Of a stretch of DNA of 64,000 bases, positions 27,213 to 35,181 are shown piece after piece. The stretch's first letter is position 1. Each line of letters opens with the position of its first letter. The notes beneath the pieces were generated by a model. It was not told the origin of the DNA. It searched no databases and saw nothing but the letters and a program-made list of their open reading frames with translations. The stretch lies in contig NZ_WQLV01000009.1 of assembly GCF_009753675.1 (NCBI RefSeq), positions 62,001-126,000 of the forward strand, given 5' to 3'. The position numbers and the translations under genes are program-made. The DNA is from Parasedimentitalea huanghaiensis. GTDB lineage: Bacteria > Pseudomonadota > Alphaproteobacteria > Rhodobacterales > Rhodobacteraceae.

Positions 27213-27497
27213 CTACTTCAACTCCACCTCAACAAAACTCATCACCTCGTCACCGATGTTGATCACATTGTGCTCCACGCCTTCCTCGCGCCGATAGGCG
27301 GTGCCGGCGGGCACGACGACTTCGCGCATCTCTCCACCCGGCATGTCCAGCCGCATGTGGCAGTCAGTAACGGCGGTGATCACATAGTCCATCGCGTGGG
27401 TATACCAGCCTGTCTCTGCCCCCGGTTCGAAATCAAACCGTGTCACCCGCACTCGTGGGTCATCAATCATCTGTATAGCTGTGGCCTCAATTGCCAT
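27213..27497 (-). CDS. Small cupin-domain protein
   Basis: This 94-residue protein is a single cupin barrel: RVTRFDFEPGAETGWYTHAMDYVITAVTD, then AGTAYRREEGVEHNVINIGDEVMSFVEVELK. Metal ligands are partly represented (His34 in GWYTHAMDY and His79 in EGVEHNV). Function unknown; similar proteins bind small acids or act as isomerases. It is convergent with the transporter, three bases apart. Confidence 0.75.
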   Translation of the reverse strand: MAIEATAIQMIDDPRVRVTRFDFEPGAETGWYTHAMDYVITAVTDCHMRLDMPGGEMREVVVPAGTAYRREEGVEHNVINIGDEVMSFVEVELK

Positions 27498-27705
27498 TAT
27501 GTTTATCCTCCATCTATTGTTCGCAACCTAGCGGCCAACCAGCCGGCGCTATACCTCCAGTTGACGCGAAAACACGGACCAGTCCTGCCCCTTGCCCGAC
27601 TCGCACAATCGGGGCACACTAGCCCCCTACCCTCAATCACCGGCGCAATGGCCGCGCTGGTTGGATGGCTCTGCGGCCTTGCGCCTTCGCAAACCGGAGG
27701 ACACC

Positions 27706-28176
27706 ATGACTATTGCCGCACGCCTGAAACACCACCTTGATGCGCAGGGACTTCCCTTTGACATGATCTCGCACCCCTATGCCGCCACCGCCAGTGGCTG
27801 CGCCGAGGCCGCGCATGTACCCGGCGATCATCTGGCCAAATCGGTACTGATCCATATGGAAGAAGGCCCAATGCTCGCGGTGGTCCCGTCAAACCACCAG
27901 GTTGATCTGACCCAGTTACAGGCGATGTTGGACCGGCGCCTGGGCCTGGCCGCAGAACGCGAAATCGAGGCCCTGTTCGATGATTGCAATCTTGGTGCCG
28001 CCCCACCGGTGGGTGAGGCATATGACGTACCGACTATTGTCGACAACAGCCTGTCCGGGTTGGACAAAGTCTGGTTCGAAGCCGGTGATCACAAAACACT
28101 GGTAGAAATGCAGGGCAAGCATTTTGACCAGTTGATGCAGGGGGCAAAACACGGCTCATTCTGCACCATGCACTAA
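27706..28176 (+). CDS. YbaK/EbsC-type aminoacyl-tRNA deacylase-like protein
   Basis: This 156-residue protein shows the YbaK fold pattern: SHPYAATASGCAEAAHVPGDHLAKSVLIHMEEGPMLAVVPSNHQVDL with the conserved Lys near residue 45, GAAPPVGEAYDVPTIVD and the ending. Relatives (YbaK, ProXp) hydrolyse mischarged tRNAs such as Cys- or Ala-tRNA-Pro. The ATG at 27706 is preceded by CGGAGGACACC; the frame is open further upstream without a better start. It is a free-standing gene. Confidence 0.85.
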   Translation: MTIAARLKHHLDAQGLPFDMISHPYAATASGCAEAAHVPGDHLAKSVLIHMEEGPMLAVVPSNHQVDLTQLQAMLDRRLGLAAEREIEALFDDCNLGAAPPVGEAYDVPTIVDNSLSGLDKVWFEAGDHKTLVEMQGKHFDQLMQGAKHGSFCTMH

Positions 28177-28261
28177 AGACACAATCTGTCGCTTGCGATC
28201 CCGTCAGCAGGCTTGCCGCCTGCTGCAATCAGGCTATGCTCAATCAACAGAGGTATCGCTT

Positions 28262-28864
28262 ATGTTTACAATGGTTTTTCGTTTTCTGCTGATTGCAGCC
28301 CTTGTCACCGCCCATCCTGTTTTCGCCAGCGAAGGTGGTGGAGGAAACGAAGGTGGCGGCCGGGGCGATAACCTCAACACGAATACCCTCAATGCCTCAA
28401 CCACCGGTCGGGTTGTGGATATTTTGACTCGGGGATTTGGCAAGTGCAAACGCCTTCCACGGATCTACCGCTATGACTGCTACTGGAAAACATACAAAAA
28501 GGCCTCGGACGTTCTGCGTGGCAGCCTCGTCTACTCAGAAGCACATAAGGCTATATCTGGCGTTGAAGACACCCTTCGTCTTGTTGTGCGCAACAATGTG
28601 GATCCTAGCAAAAAGCCGGTCCGGCGAGGTTTAAATACTTACAGAGCCATTCACGAAGCGGCCATTCCCGAAGCCAAAGCCCGCACCGAACGTGCAATGG
28701 ATCAGGCTCAAACAGTGTTATTGCGGGCTCCGGACAACAAGCAGACGCATTTTGCCCGCATCGCTGACGCAGTGAATTCAAACAAGGTATTGCTTCGCTC
28801 TGCCCTGTTGCCGGGTGGATTGTTACGGTTCGCTTGGCACCTGATGCAGCTTAGGCCAGTATAA
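28262..28864 (+). CDS. Small secreted protein, paralogue 1, unknown function
   Basis: This 200-residue protein has a signal peptide (MFTMVFRFLLIAALVTAHPVFAS), then a Gly-rich stretch, then a conserved core: C-K-R-L-P-R-I-Y-R-Y-D-C-Y near residues 60-72, YSEAHKAISGVEDTLRLVV near 91-110, and TVLLRAPDNKQTHFARIADAVNSNK near 158-182. The same words in the same order occur in the protein at 30392. Two cysteines in the core suggest a disulfide in the periplasm. I do not recognise the family. Confidence 0.75.
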   Translation: MFTMVFRFLLIAALVTAHPVFASEGGGGNEGGGRGDNLNTNTLNASTTGRVVDILTRGFGKCKRLPRIYRYDCYWKTYKKASDVLRGSLVYSEAHKAISGVEDTLRLVVRNNVDPSKKPVRRGLNTYRAIHEAAIPEAKARTERAMDQAQTVLLRAPDNKQTHFARIADAVNSNKVLLRSALLPGGLLRFAWHLMQLRPV

Positions 28865-28908
28865 CGACCTTAATGCCCTGTGACTTACTCATCTGAGCAT
28901 TGACGGGA

Positions 28909-28949
28909 AAAAGGCAGAGACAGCCCATTGGGAGCCGTCTCTGCCTTTT
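28909..28949. terminator. Bidirectional rho-independent terminator
   Basis: AAAAGGCAGAGAC (28909-28921) and GTCTCTGCCTTTT (28937-28949) are perfect complements around a 15-base loop, with T-runs on both strands. It lies between the converging secreted-protein and rhodanese genes and should stop transcription from both sides. Confidence 0.9.
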
Positions 28950-28970
28950 CTTCTATAAACGGGGTTCCGA

Positions 28971-29564
28971 TTAATCGGTGACCGTCAGCCCCAACATCCG
29001 CCAGTTCTGCATCCCACCGCGATAATAAAAAATCTTATCTGCGGGATATCCAGCGGCAATCATATTGCGCGCTGCAGTTGGCGACTGGCCACACCATGGT
29101 CCATTGCAAAACAGTGCCACGGGCTTGGCAGCCTGACAGTCAAACCCGTCAAAATCGATCTCACAGCCAAGTTCGTCCAGCCGATCAGAGGCCTCGGCAA
29201 ACGGAATATTGACCGCGCCAGGGATCGACCCTCCAGCAAAGTTAGCAACAACCCTGCTGTCGACCACCATGGCCTCTGGATCGACTAACATATCCATAAG
29301 TTCAAGTTCGCCAATCGCTGTCACGCCTTCGGCAGGCACCATGGGCTGCACGCAAAACGGTGGACAGGCTCGCGAGGTCCGGGCCCAATTCTCGTCAACC
29401 CGATTTTCAGTGTCCTGAACACGGGAAATTCCAACCGGGCCGTCTGAGGTCTGCACTGTGACCTCAATGATCGTCTTGGTGATCCCGACCGTTTCCGCCA
29501 ACGTGGCCCCAGCACAGGTTACCGCAACACCGACAACCGCCAGCGCATGAAAAATCCGCATCAT
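28971..29564 (-). CDS. Periplasmic rhodanese-domain protein
   Basis: This 197-residue exported protein has a signal peptide (residues 1-23, ending TLA) and a C-terminal rhodanese domain: VVDSRVVANFAGGSIPGAVNIPF near 98-122 and the active-site loop FCNGPWCGQSPTAARNM near 151-167, whose first Cys is the sulfur acceptor, then YYRGGMQNWRMLGL. The active loop is longer and has a second Cys. An additional C-P-P-F-C pair sits near residues 67-71 before the domain. It may handle thiosulfate or persulfides, or act in cysteine redox chemistry. Neighbours (UspA, two secreted paralogues) do not fix the role. Confidence 0.85.
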   Translation of the reverse strand: MMRIFHALAVVGVAVTCAGATLAETVGITKTIIEVTVQTSDGPVGISRVQDTENRVDENWARTSRACPPFCVQPMVPAEGVTAIGELELMDMLVDPEAMVVDSRVVANFAGGSIPGAVNIPFAEASDRLDELGCEIDFDGFDCQAAKPVALFCNGPWCGQSPTAARNMIAAGYPADKIFYYRGGMQNWRMLGLTVTD

Positions 29565-29640
29565 CTATCCCTTCCATTTTCACACACCCAAGCACGTCCG
29601 GGCGAACTACTCAACCAGAGCGCAGACACTCCATTTCTAT

Positions 29641-30048
29641 TTACCGCACCACATGCACAGCACAGGCCGCATGACGCACCACTTGGGAAGCCGTCGAACC
29701 AAGTAATAGATCCTGCATTCCCGGACGGTGTGACGCGATAATGATCAAATCCGGGCTGTTGGTCTCAGCCCAGTCCAGGATTGAACGCCCAGAGTGACCC
29801 TCGATGACAACCCCAATTGCATGCGGCAGACTGGCCGCCAAGATGTCGAGCTCCGTTTGTAGCGCGGCCCGGGCCTGGGCAAGGTAATCAAGGGGCATAT
29901 ATGAAATGGCATAGGCCGGAATATGCTCTACTACATGCAGTAGCGTTACAGCTCCACCCTCAGCACACAACAGCTTGGCCAGTTTGAGCGGCCCATTTAT
30001 ATCGCGGTCGGGATCAAAGGAAATTGGCACCAGAATTTTATGATACAT
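29641..30048 (-). CDS. Universal stress protein (UspA family)
   Basis: This 135-residue protein follows the UspA fold: KILVPISFDPDRD at the start, AVTLLHVVEHIPAY, LIIIASHRPGMQDLLLGSTASQVVRHAACAVHVVR at the end. The GS-x-A-x-x-V-x-x-H-A nucleotide-binding loop is G-S-T-A-S-Q-V-V-R-H-A. Such proteins are induced by growth arrest or stress. The ATG at 30048 has AGGAGA upstream; a GTG just before it is less likely. Confidence 0.9.
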   Translation of the reverse strand: MYHKILVPISFDPDRDINGPLKLAKLLCAEGGAVTLLHVVEHIPAYAISYMPLDYLAQARAALQTELDILAASLPHAIGVVIEGHSGRSILDWAETNSPDLIIIASHRPGMQDLLLGSTASQVVRHAACAVHVVR

Positions 30049-30051
30049 CAC

Positions 30052-30391
30052 TAGTCTCCTCTCTTGCGGTTTCAGGCTATTCCACAGACGGGCAACTGAC
30101 CTTGATACAGGTCAGCCAGCGTCAAAATACAACTCGTCAGGAATTTACGCATTTGTTGTTGCCCAATACCTTGGTGTAAATATACTCGGCCCAGTCTCAC
30201 ATAGCCGACCCAAGACAGAATTCAGCATTGGGCACACCACTATTTAGCGCTTCGACTTCAGTTAGCGAACGCCCATCCGGTTCTTCAAACGCATAGTGCG
30301 GAACATTATTGGGTAGTTTGTCGGACGAAGTAGGCCTGTTTGATAACGGCAGGCCAAAACAACTGTTTTAATTGGTTAAAGGCGTACTCTC
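30052..30391. other. Intergenic stretch, nothing recognised
   Basis: About 340 bases between the divergent UspA gene and the second secreted paralogue. I see no gene, strong hairpin or repeat; it must hold the two divergent promoters. Confidence 0.5.
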
Positions 30392-30949
30392 ATGTTTGCC
30401 CACTCTCTAAAAATTCTATTGATCCTATCGCTCCCGACAATTGGCGTCGCTGCATCCAACCCTTCGCCAAACGAAACGGGAACCATACAGCTGGCGATGT
30501 CTGACACTGTAACCAGCAAAGTCGTGTTGGTGTTGCAGGAGGGCGGCGATGAATGTCGTGGCATCCCGAATGTCTATCAGTTTGATTGTTACCGGCAAAT
30601 GTTCCGTCGCGCCGGCTCCTCCGTCAGCAAATTTCCCGATTACAGCGAAGCACGCAAAGCCTTCCGCCATGTTGAAAAAACCCTGAAGGCGGTGCTGAAA
30701 CAATACCCCGACAAGGCAACCCCACCGCTGCGCAGCAATGGGCGCACCTACAAACCCGTCCAATCTGACGCGGTAAAGTCCGCCTCCGCGGCTTTTGAGC
30801 GTGCGCGGGCTGAGGCCACAACCATTCTGCTACGTGCCAATGGCCCAATCAGAATTCACTACGAACGTATTGCCTCGGTTGTCGGCTCCAACAAGCTGAT
30901 CATCCGCTCGCAGTTGTTGATGCAGGTCCTGTTCAAGCATCTGACATAA
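30392..30949 (+). CDS. Small secreted protein, paralogue 2, unknown function
   Basis: This 185-residue protein has a signal peptide (hydrophobic SLKILLILSLPTIGVAAS) and the same core as the protein at 28262: C-R-G-I-P-N-V-Y-Q-F-D-C-Y near residues 54-66, YSEARKAFRHVEKTLKAVL near 84-102 and TTILLRANGPIRIHYERIAS with VVGSNKLIIRSQLLM near the end. The two genes are in the same direction, 1.5 kb apart, with rhodanese and UspA genes on the other strand between them. Sequence identity looks moderate, so the duplication is old. No function known to me. Confidence 0.75.
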   Translation: MFAHSLKILLILSLPTIGVAASNPSPNETGTIQLAMSDTVTSKVVLVLQEGGDECRGIPNVYQFDCYRQMFRRAGSSVSKFPDYSEARKAFRHVEKTLKAVLKQYPDKATPPLRSNGRTYKPVQSDAVKSASAAFERARAEATTILLRANGPIRIHYERIASVVGSNKLIIRSQLLMQVLFKHLT

Positions 30950-30957
30950 CGCTGGTG

Positions 30958-31278
30958 TCAGCCAAAGGTCTCGGCAACATCATACATCACAGGCTCAAAA
31001 CTGCGGCATAATTCGTGTATTTTTCGATTTCGGTCCCGCATTTCCTGGGTTCTCAGCATTGCCAGAAAATCCTCACGGCGGCGCCATTGGGAATAGTTGG
31101 CAATCCGGGTTTGGGCGTCATTGACGTGCAGGCCCGCCGAAATAAACCCCGGCTGTAGTGAAATGAATTCAGCGTAAGCTTCGGTCAGCGCATCCAGCAG
31201 ATCCTGGCATGTCCCGGGGGTCATCTCAAACGTGGTGATGACCGTCTGGATATCAGCGGCTTTGGCGATTGTTGGCAT
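30958..31278 (-). CDS. ABM-domain monooxygenase-like protein
   Basis: This 106-residue protein fits the antibiotic-biosynthesis-monooxygenase (ABM) ferredoxin-like fold: ITTFEMTPGTCQDLLDALTEAY, LQPGFISAGLHVNDAQTRIANYSQWRRREDF and RDRNRKIHELC. Proteins of this size act as cofactor-free oxygenases, haem-degrading enzymes, or simple dimeric binding proteins; there is no clear haem ligand pattern. Single gene, convergent with the secreted paralogue. Confidence 0.8.
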   Translation of the reverse strand: MPTIAKAADIQTVITTFEMTPGTCQDLLDALTEAYAEFISLQPGFISAGLHVNDAQTRIANYSQWRRREDFLAMLRTQEMRDRNRKIHELCRSFEPVMYDVAETFG

Positions 31279-31439
31279 TGGCTCCTCCGTTGAATGGGTT
31301 CAGCCTAACCGAAGACATTGCAAAAGCAGAAGAGTTTTCAGCAATCCGCACAATAGAAATGAAGTCGTTGCGCGTGTTTTAACTTGTCTGTCGTTAGCCG
31401 ACGGATAACATCACGTCGCACAACTGGAACCGCCAAAAC

Positions 31440-31922
31440 ATGACAAACCCAATTCGACCTACAGACAACGAAGCCCGCGCATTGGCTCAATCCCTGATGG
31501 TCAATGCCCGATTTGCAGCATTGGGTGTTGTTACAGACAATGGCGCACCTTTGGTAACCCGTATTGCCTTTGGCCTGTGCCCACAGGGCCGTCCTGTTAG
31601 TTTGGTGTCATCCCTGTCAATGCACACCCGCGCCTTACAGGCGAACCCAGCTTGTTCACTGTTGGTGGGGGAACCCGGCGACAAGGGCGATCCCCTGACT
31701 CATCCTCGATTGAGCCTGATCTGCCGCGCCTCATTTGTGCGTCATGGTGAGGACGGATACAGCGAACTGGCCGCACATTACCTGCGCGACCACCCCAAAT
31801 CCAAACTCTACATCGACTTCAGCGATTTTGCATTTGCCCAGCTGAACGTCACCGAAGGCCATCTGAATGGCGGCTTTGGCAAGGCCTTTCACCTCACGGC
31901 CCAAGACCTTGGCCAGTCCTGA
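31440..31922 (+). CDS. PNPOx-like flavin/haem-associated protein
   Basis: This 160-residue protein has the pyridoxamine-phosphate-oxidase-like split barrel typical of the HugZ/DUF2470-type N-terminal domain: ARALAQSLMVNARFAALGVV, GAPLVTRIAFGLCPQGRPVSLVSSLSMHTRAL and NPACSLLVGEPGDKGDPLTHPRLSLIC. The C-terminus YIDFSDFAFAQLNVTEGHLNGGFGKAFHL matches this family. Such proteins bind FMN or haem. The HugZ C-terminal domain is absent. Not in an evident operon. Confidence 0.8.
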   Translation: MTNPIRPTDNEARALAQSLMVNARFAALGVVTDNGAPLVTRIAFGLCPQGRPVSLVSSLSMHTRALQANPACSLLVGEPGDKGDPLTHPRLSLICRASFVRHGEDGYSELAAHYLRDHPKSKLYIDFSDFAFAQLNVTEGHLNGGFGKAFHLTAQDLGQS

Positions 31923-34208
31923 TCATTTGTCCATACGCATGGTCACCTGTACTTCTCCATGCACGGATTCTTCCCAAACGAGATCTATCTGATCTTGGTT
32001 GCTACCCTGCTCCAGATCGACATAGGGCATCGCATAGCGAGACGAGCCACCGCTGGTCCTGATGGCCCCCAACGCAATCACGCTATCCACTCCGCGTGAT
32101 CGACCACCAAAGGGCAACCCATCATCAGGATCAATCGTCCAGGTTTTAGTCGCGGATGATTGGTCATGCCGCACCCGCAACGGGTTCGAAACAGCGGCAC
32201 TAACATTGTGAAAGGTATTGCCCTCAAAAAACACGTTTTTGGTGCGACTAAAGTCCAGGCCGGAAAAACTGGTATCCACCCGCTCGGCACGGTCTATTGA
32301 CCCATTGATCGAACGGAATTTGTTGCCACTCACGGACATCCCATTCAGGAAGTGGTCACTGCCGTAAGGCTTGATCACAATATAGCTGAACCACGGTGCA
32401 ACATCCCCTGACAGAAAGACGTTGTCGGTGATCGACAGCGAACTGAATGAAAACCCGGCAGTGAAATCTGGTGTCGAGTCCAGCTCATTGGTCCATTCGA
32501 TAAAGCAGTTATCGACATAATTGTCCGACACCGTTGTTGAACAATAGGTGCTGGAAATCACCAACCCAGCGGTGCGAACCCCGTCTGTCACCGTGTCGCC
32601 TTGGAAGAAGTGGTTGCCGGTCACCGTGTTGTTCTCACCTGCCAAGATAGCAAAATGGCGGAATTTGGTGGCCCTGTTGTTGCGCAGTTTGGCGTCATTG
32701 GCGTTGACGTTCAGCGCAACACTGACGCGGTCTGGCACATTGTCGGGTTCTTCTGCAGACAGGAACTGACAGTTGTCGATCAAAATGCCCTGACAGCCCG
32801 ACCCAATCGACGAAATGCCGCGATCTTTGGGCCGTGAGATAAAACAGTGATCCAAGCTGAATACCGACCCAGCCGGGGCCAGCCGTATGGCACTGCAATG
32901 GCTGTTGCACTGGATCTCAACCTCCGTCATGCCAAATTTGCTCAGCGAACTGAAGCCACTGAAATCCAGCATGTATTTGAAATCTTTGAAGGTAAACACC
33001 TGCGTCCCGGCCGCATCATAAAGCGGCGAATTCAACGTCAGCTCACCCGCGCCAGTGTTCTTCGACTTCACATAGACCTCGCGCCCCACCCCGCTGCCCT
33101 CGACCAGGGCGCCAACCGGGATATTGGCGATATTGGCAACGGATGTCAGGGTCCGCGAGTCATTGGGATCATAGGTGGCCTGCGCCGTCACGGTTTCGGT
33201 ATCCCAGGCCACCCCTGACTGTGCCTCAATCTGTCCATTGCGGATTATCCGCCGCGTTGAATAGCTGGTCTTGTTCGGCACCGCCGCCTGCATATCCACC
33301 GGACCACTCAAGCTGACCTTGCGGCCGCCCAGATCCAGCGATTCATGGTCTGAATTGTTGATCAGCGCCTGAAAGGCCTTTTTGAACCCCATCTCCTCCT
33401 CGCCAAAGGCGGCAGCATAGGTGGGCAGGTCAAAATCCTTGGTCAGTAGCAGCATCTTGTCGGTGGGCATGGTGACCGTACCTTCAAACACCACTCGGTG
33501 GTTTAGGGACACGGTGTCATCCAGATAGAACTCACCAGCCGGCACCAGAATTCGCCGCCCATCCGCGGCGTCATCTGCGGCCTCAAACGCTGGTGCATCA
33601 TTGGTCACCCCATCGCCCACCGCGCCAAAGTCAGTGACATCCACCAAGCTAAGCATATCGCGCAGATAGGCGCTGGTGATATCGGTGATCTCGATATCTT
33701 CAATCCGCACCACGCCACCGGTTGGCCCGGTCAGATCCAGCCCCATATGGCCGTAGGTTGCATTGCGCCCCCAAGCCATATCCACCCCACCGCGCGCGCC
33801 GGTGCCGATGATTGCGCTCACCTCAACCACCGCGCCATAGCTGGTCAGGGTGGTGCTGGGCCCGGTTTCAACCACACCGCCAATGTGGCTACCGCCTGAC
33901 CCACCAGCCCAGGCAGCAATACGCACGCTGGGTAAGGCACCACTGATCGCTTTGATCCGCGCCTTGACCTGCAAATAGCACCCCGGCAGCAACGGCGTTT
34001 GCCCCATATGCCGCAGGTTCTGGGTCGAGGCGGTTTTTTGCAGCTCCAGACAGCCCCCAAAATCCGCATCCGACGGCACAAAGGCCGCGTTGACCGCGCC
34101 GTCATAGGTATCCGACCCTGGCGTGCCATCGCCGCTGGACCACTGATCCAGACCATCCACAAATGCAGGTGGCATCAATGCAACGCCCTCGGTGATTGCC
34201 TTGTTCAT
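31923..34208 (-). CDS. Right-handed beta-helix protein (GH28-related)
   Basis: This 761-residue protein starts without a signal peptide. An N-terminal carbohydrate-binding-like region (about 1-180) leads to the pectate-lyase-3 mark VTDFGAVGDGVTNDAPAFEAA near residues 190-210. Repeated beta-helix turns follow (LIDNCQFLSAEE, LRNNRATKFRHFAILAGENN, VSDNYVDNCFIEW, VSGNKFRSI, FFEGNTFHNV). Such helices bind or cleave polysaccharides and also form phage tail spikes. The absence of a Sec signal and of surrounding polysaccharide genes leaves both open. It ends directly against the PNPOx-like gene (stop codons adjacent). Confidence 0.8.
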   Translation of the reverse strand: MNKAITEGVALMPPAFVDGLDQWSSGDGTPGSDTYDGAVNAAFVPSDADFGGCLELQKTASTQNLRHMGQTPLLPGCYLQVKARIKAISGALPSVRIAAWAGGSGGSHIGGVVETGPSTTLTSYGAVVEVSAIIGTGARGGVDMAWGRNATYGHMGLDLTGPTGGVVRIEDIEITDITSAYLRDMLSLVDVTDFGAVGDGVTNDAPAFEAADDAADGRRILVPAGEFYLDDTVSLNHRVVFEGTVTMPTDKMLLLTKDFDLPTYAAAFGEEEMGFKKAFQALINNSDHESLDLGGRKVSLSGPVDMQAAVPNKTSYSTRRIIRNGQIEAQSGVAWDTETVTAQATYDPNDSRTLTSVANIANIPVGALVEGSGVGREVYVKSKNTGAGELTLNSPLYDAAGTQVFTFKDFKYMLDFSGFSSLSKFGMTEVEIQCNSHCSAIRLAPAGSVFSLDHCFISRPKDRGISSIGSGCQGILIDNCQFLSAEEPDNVPDRVSVALNVNANDAKLRNNRATKFRHFAILAGENNTVTGNHFFQGDTVTDGVRTAGLVISSTYCSTTVSDNYVDNCFIEWTNELDSTPDFTAGFSFSSLSITDNVFLSGDVAPWFSYIVIKPYGSDHFLNGMSVSGNKFRSINGSIDRAERVDTSFSGLDFSRTKNVFFEGNTFHNVSAAVSNPLRVRHDQSSATKTWTIDPDDGLPFGGRSRGVDSVIALGAIRTSGGSSRYAMPYVDLEQGSNQDQIDLVWEESVHGEVQVTMRMDK

Positions 34209-34672
34209 GTAAAACCCTTTCCAACAGCGCCAATAGCTTTGGGAGTGAGGGTTTAAGGTGTCAGGATTAATTCACCCCAAGCACAGCGCACGCTGGGTGG
34301 GCAACACCCGGTCGAATACAGAACAGTTGAGCTTTCTTTGGGGTGTGCCACCCAGTGGCCCAGCCCCCGCCTGACCTTCCCCTCGTGGAGTTCGAACCGG
34401 TCCGCGCAGCGGCAAACAGCGTGGGACGCTGTTTGAGGCATGAACGGGCGGAGCCCCGCGCACCAACAGCCCCCCAAACGTAACGCCTGCAGGAATTCCC
34501 CCTTGGGACGTAAGGCAAAGCCGCACGGCCCGCGCCTGACCTTCCCCCCGGGCAGGCGCTTTGCACCTCCCCAAGGTCAGGCACGGGCCTAGTGTTGCTC
34601 GAAAGATTACGTTGGACAATTAAAATAGTTCGATTGTGCAAATCGATAATCTAGCTTGTCCACTGTATGGAG
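34209..34672. other. Spacer filled by GC-rich repeat R2
   Basis: About 465 bases between the beta-helix gene start and the HEPN gene end. Nearly all of its centre is R2-type repeat (34345-34592). No credible gene; several overlapping short frames exist only because the repeat is GC-rich. Confidence 0.65.
34345..34592. repeat. GC-rich repeat R2, copy 3 (compound)
   Basis: Left part: CGCCTGACCTTCCCC, then AAACAGCG (34424-34431) pairing with CGCTGTTT (34437-34444) around TGGGA, then GAACGGGCGGAGCC. This matches the inner layout of copy 1 with a different but still complementary stem. Right part (about 34528-34592): GGCCCGCGCCTGACC pairs imperfectly with GGTCAGGCACGGGCC and is copy 1 in the opposite direction. 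Confidence 0.75.
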
Positions 34673-35179
34673 CTATCTGCGGAGAGCCATGTCCATACAG
34701 CGAATGACTTCTTTTCCTTGCGTGTATGCGCTTCGCAATTCCGGATAAGTAGCGTTGGTTGGTGGTTCACCTTCATGTACGAACTTGTGCCGCCAACTCA
34801 CCAAGTTCCCGTAACTGCTTGCAATGCTAGGTTCTCGAGCTGTGCGTGCAATCGTCTCAGCTTCCAGCAGCTTTTTGTCAAATTTGACCAGGTATTTTCG
34901 CCCAAAGCACACAATTTGTCCTCTTTTCAAGTCATTAAGTGAGATCCGTCCGTTCAACCTTGAAAATTTGGCTCTGGTGAGTTCGCCAAGAGCCTTGTGT
35001 TTTTCATCAGCAAAACGCTGCATGACATCTTTAATTGCCAACTCATATGCGGTGACCGCAGCCACCGCGATAAACCCTAAATATCTATACCGAATAAAGG
35101 GATCATCAATGTCATCCATTAGTCCATCGACATGCGTTAAGAAGTCGTCTGCTAAAGTGAACCTACTTTCGAAACTCAT
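34673..35179 (-). CDS. HEPN-domain protein, probable RNase effector
   Basis: This 168-residue all-helical protein has the HEPN active-site pattern R-x4-H as R-H-K-F-V-H (Arg130, His135) and an upstream helix YRYLGFIAVAAVTAYELAIK (31-50) with the conserved acidic residue Glu46. It resembles the HEPN group often encoded next to DUF262 proteins (MAE_18760/RiboL-PSP type). HEPN proteins are metal-independent RNases in toxin-antitoxin, abortive-infection and restriction systems. The start lies two bases after the stop of the DUF262 gene, so the pair is one operon. The DNA is AT-rich compared with its surroundings. Role in defence is inference. Confidence 0.8.
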   Translation of the reverse strand: MSFESRFTLADDFLTHVDGLMDDIDDPFIRYRYLGFIAVAAVTAYELAIKDVMQRFADEKHKALGELTRAKFSRLNGRISLNDLKRGQIVCFGRKYLVKFDKKLLEAETIARTAREPSIASSYGNLVSWRHKFVHEGEPPTNATYPELRSAYTQGKEVIRCMDMALRR

Positions 35180-35181
35180 TT

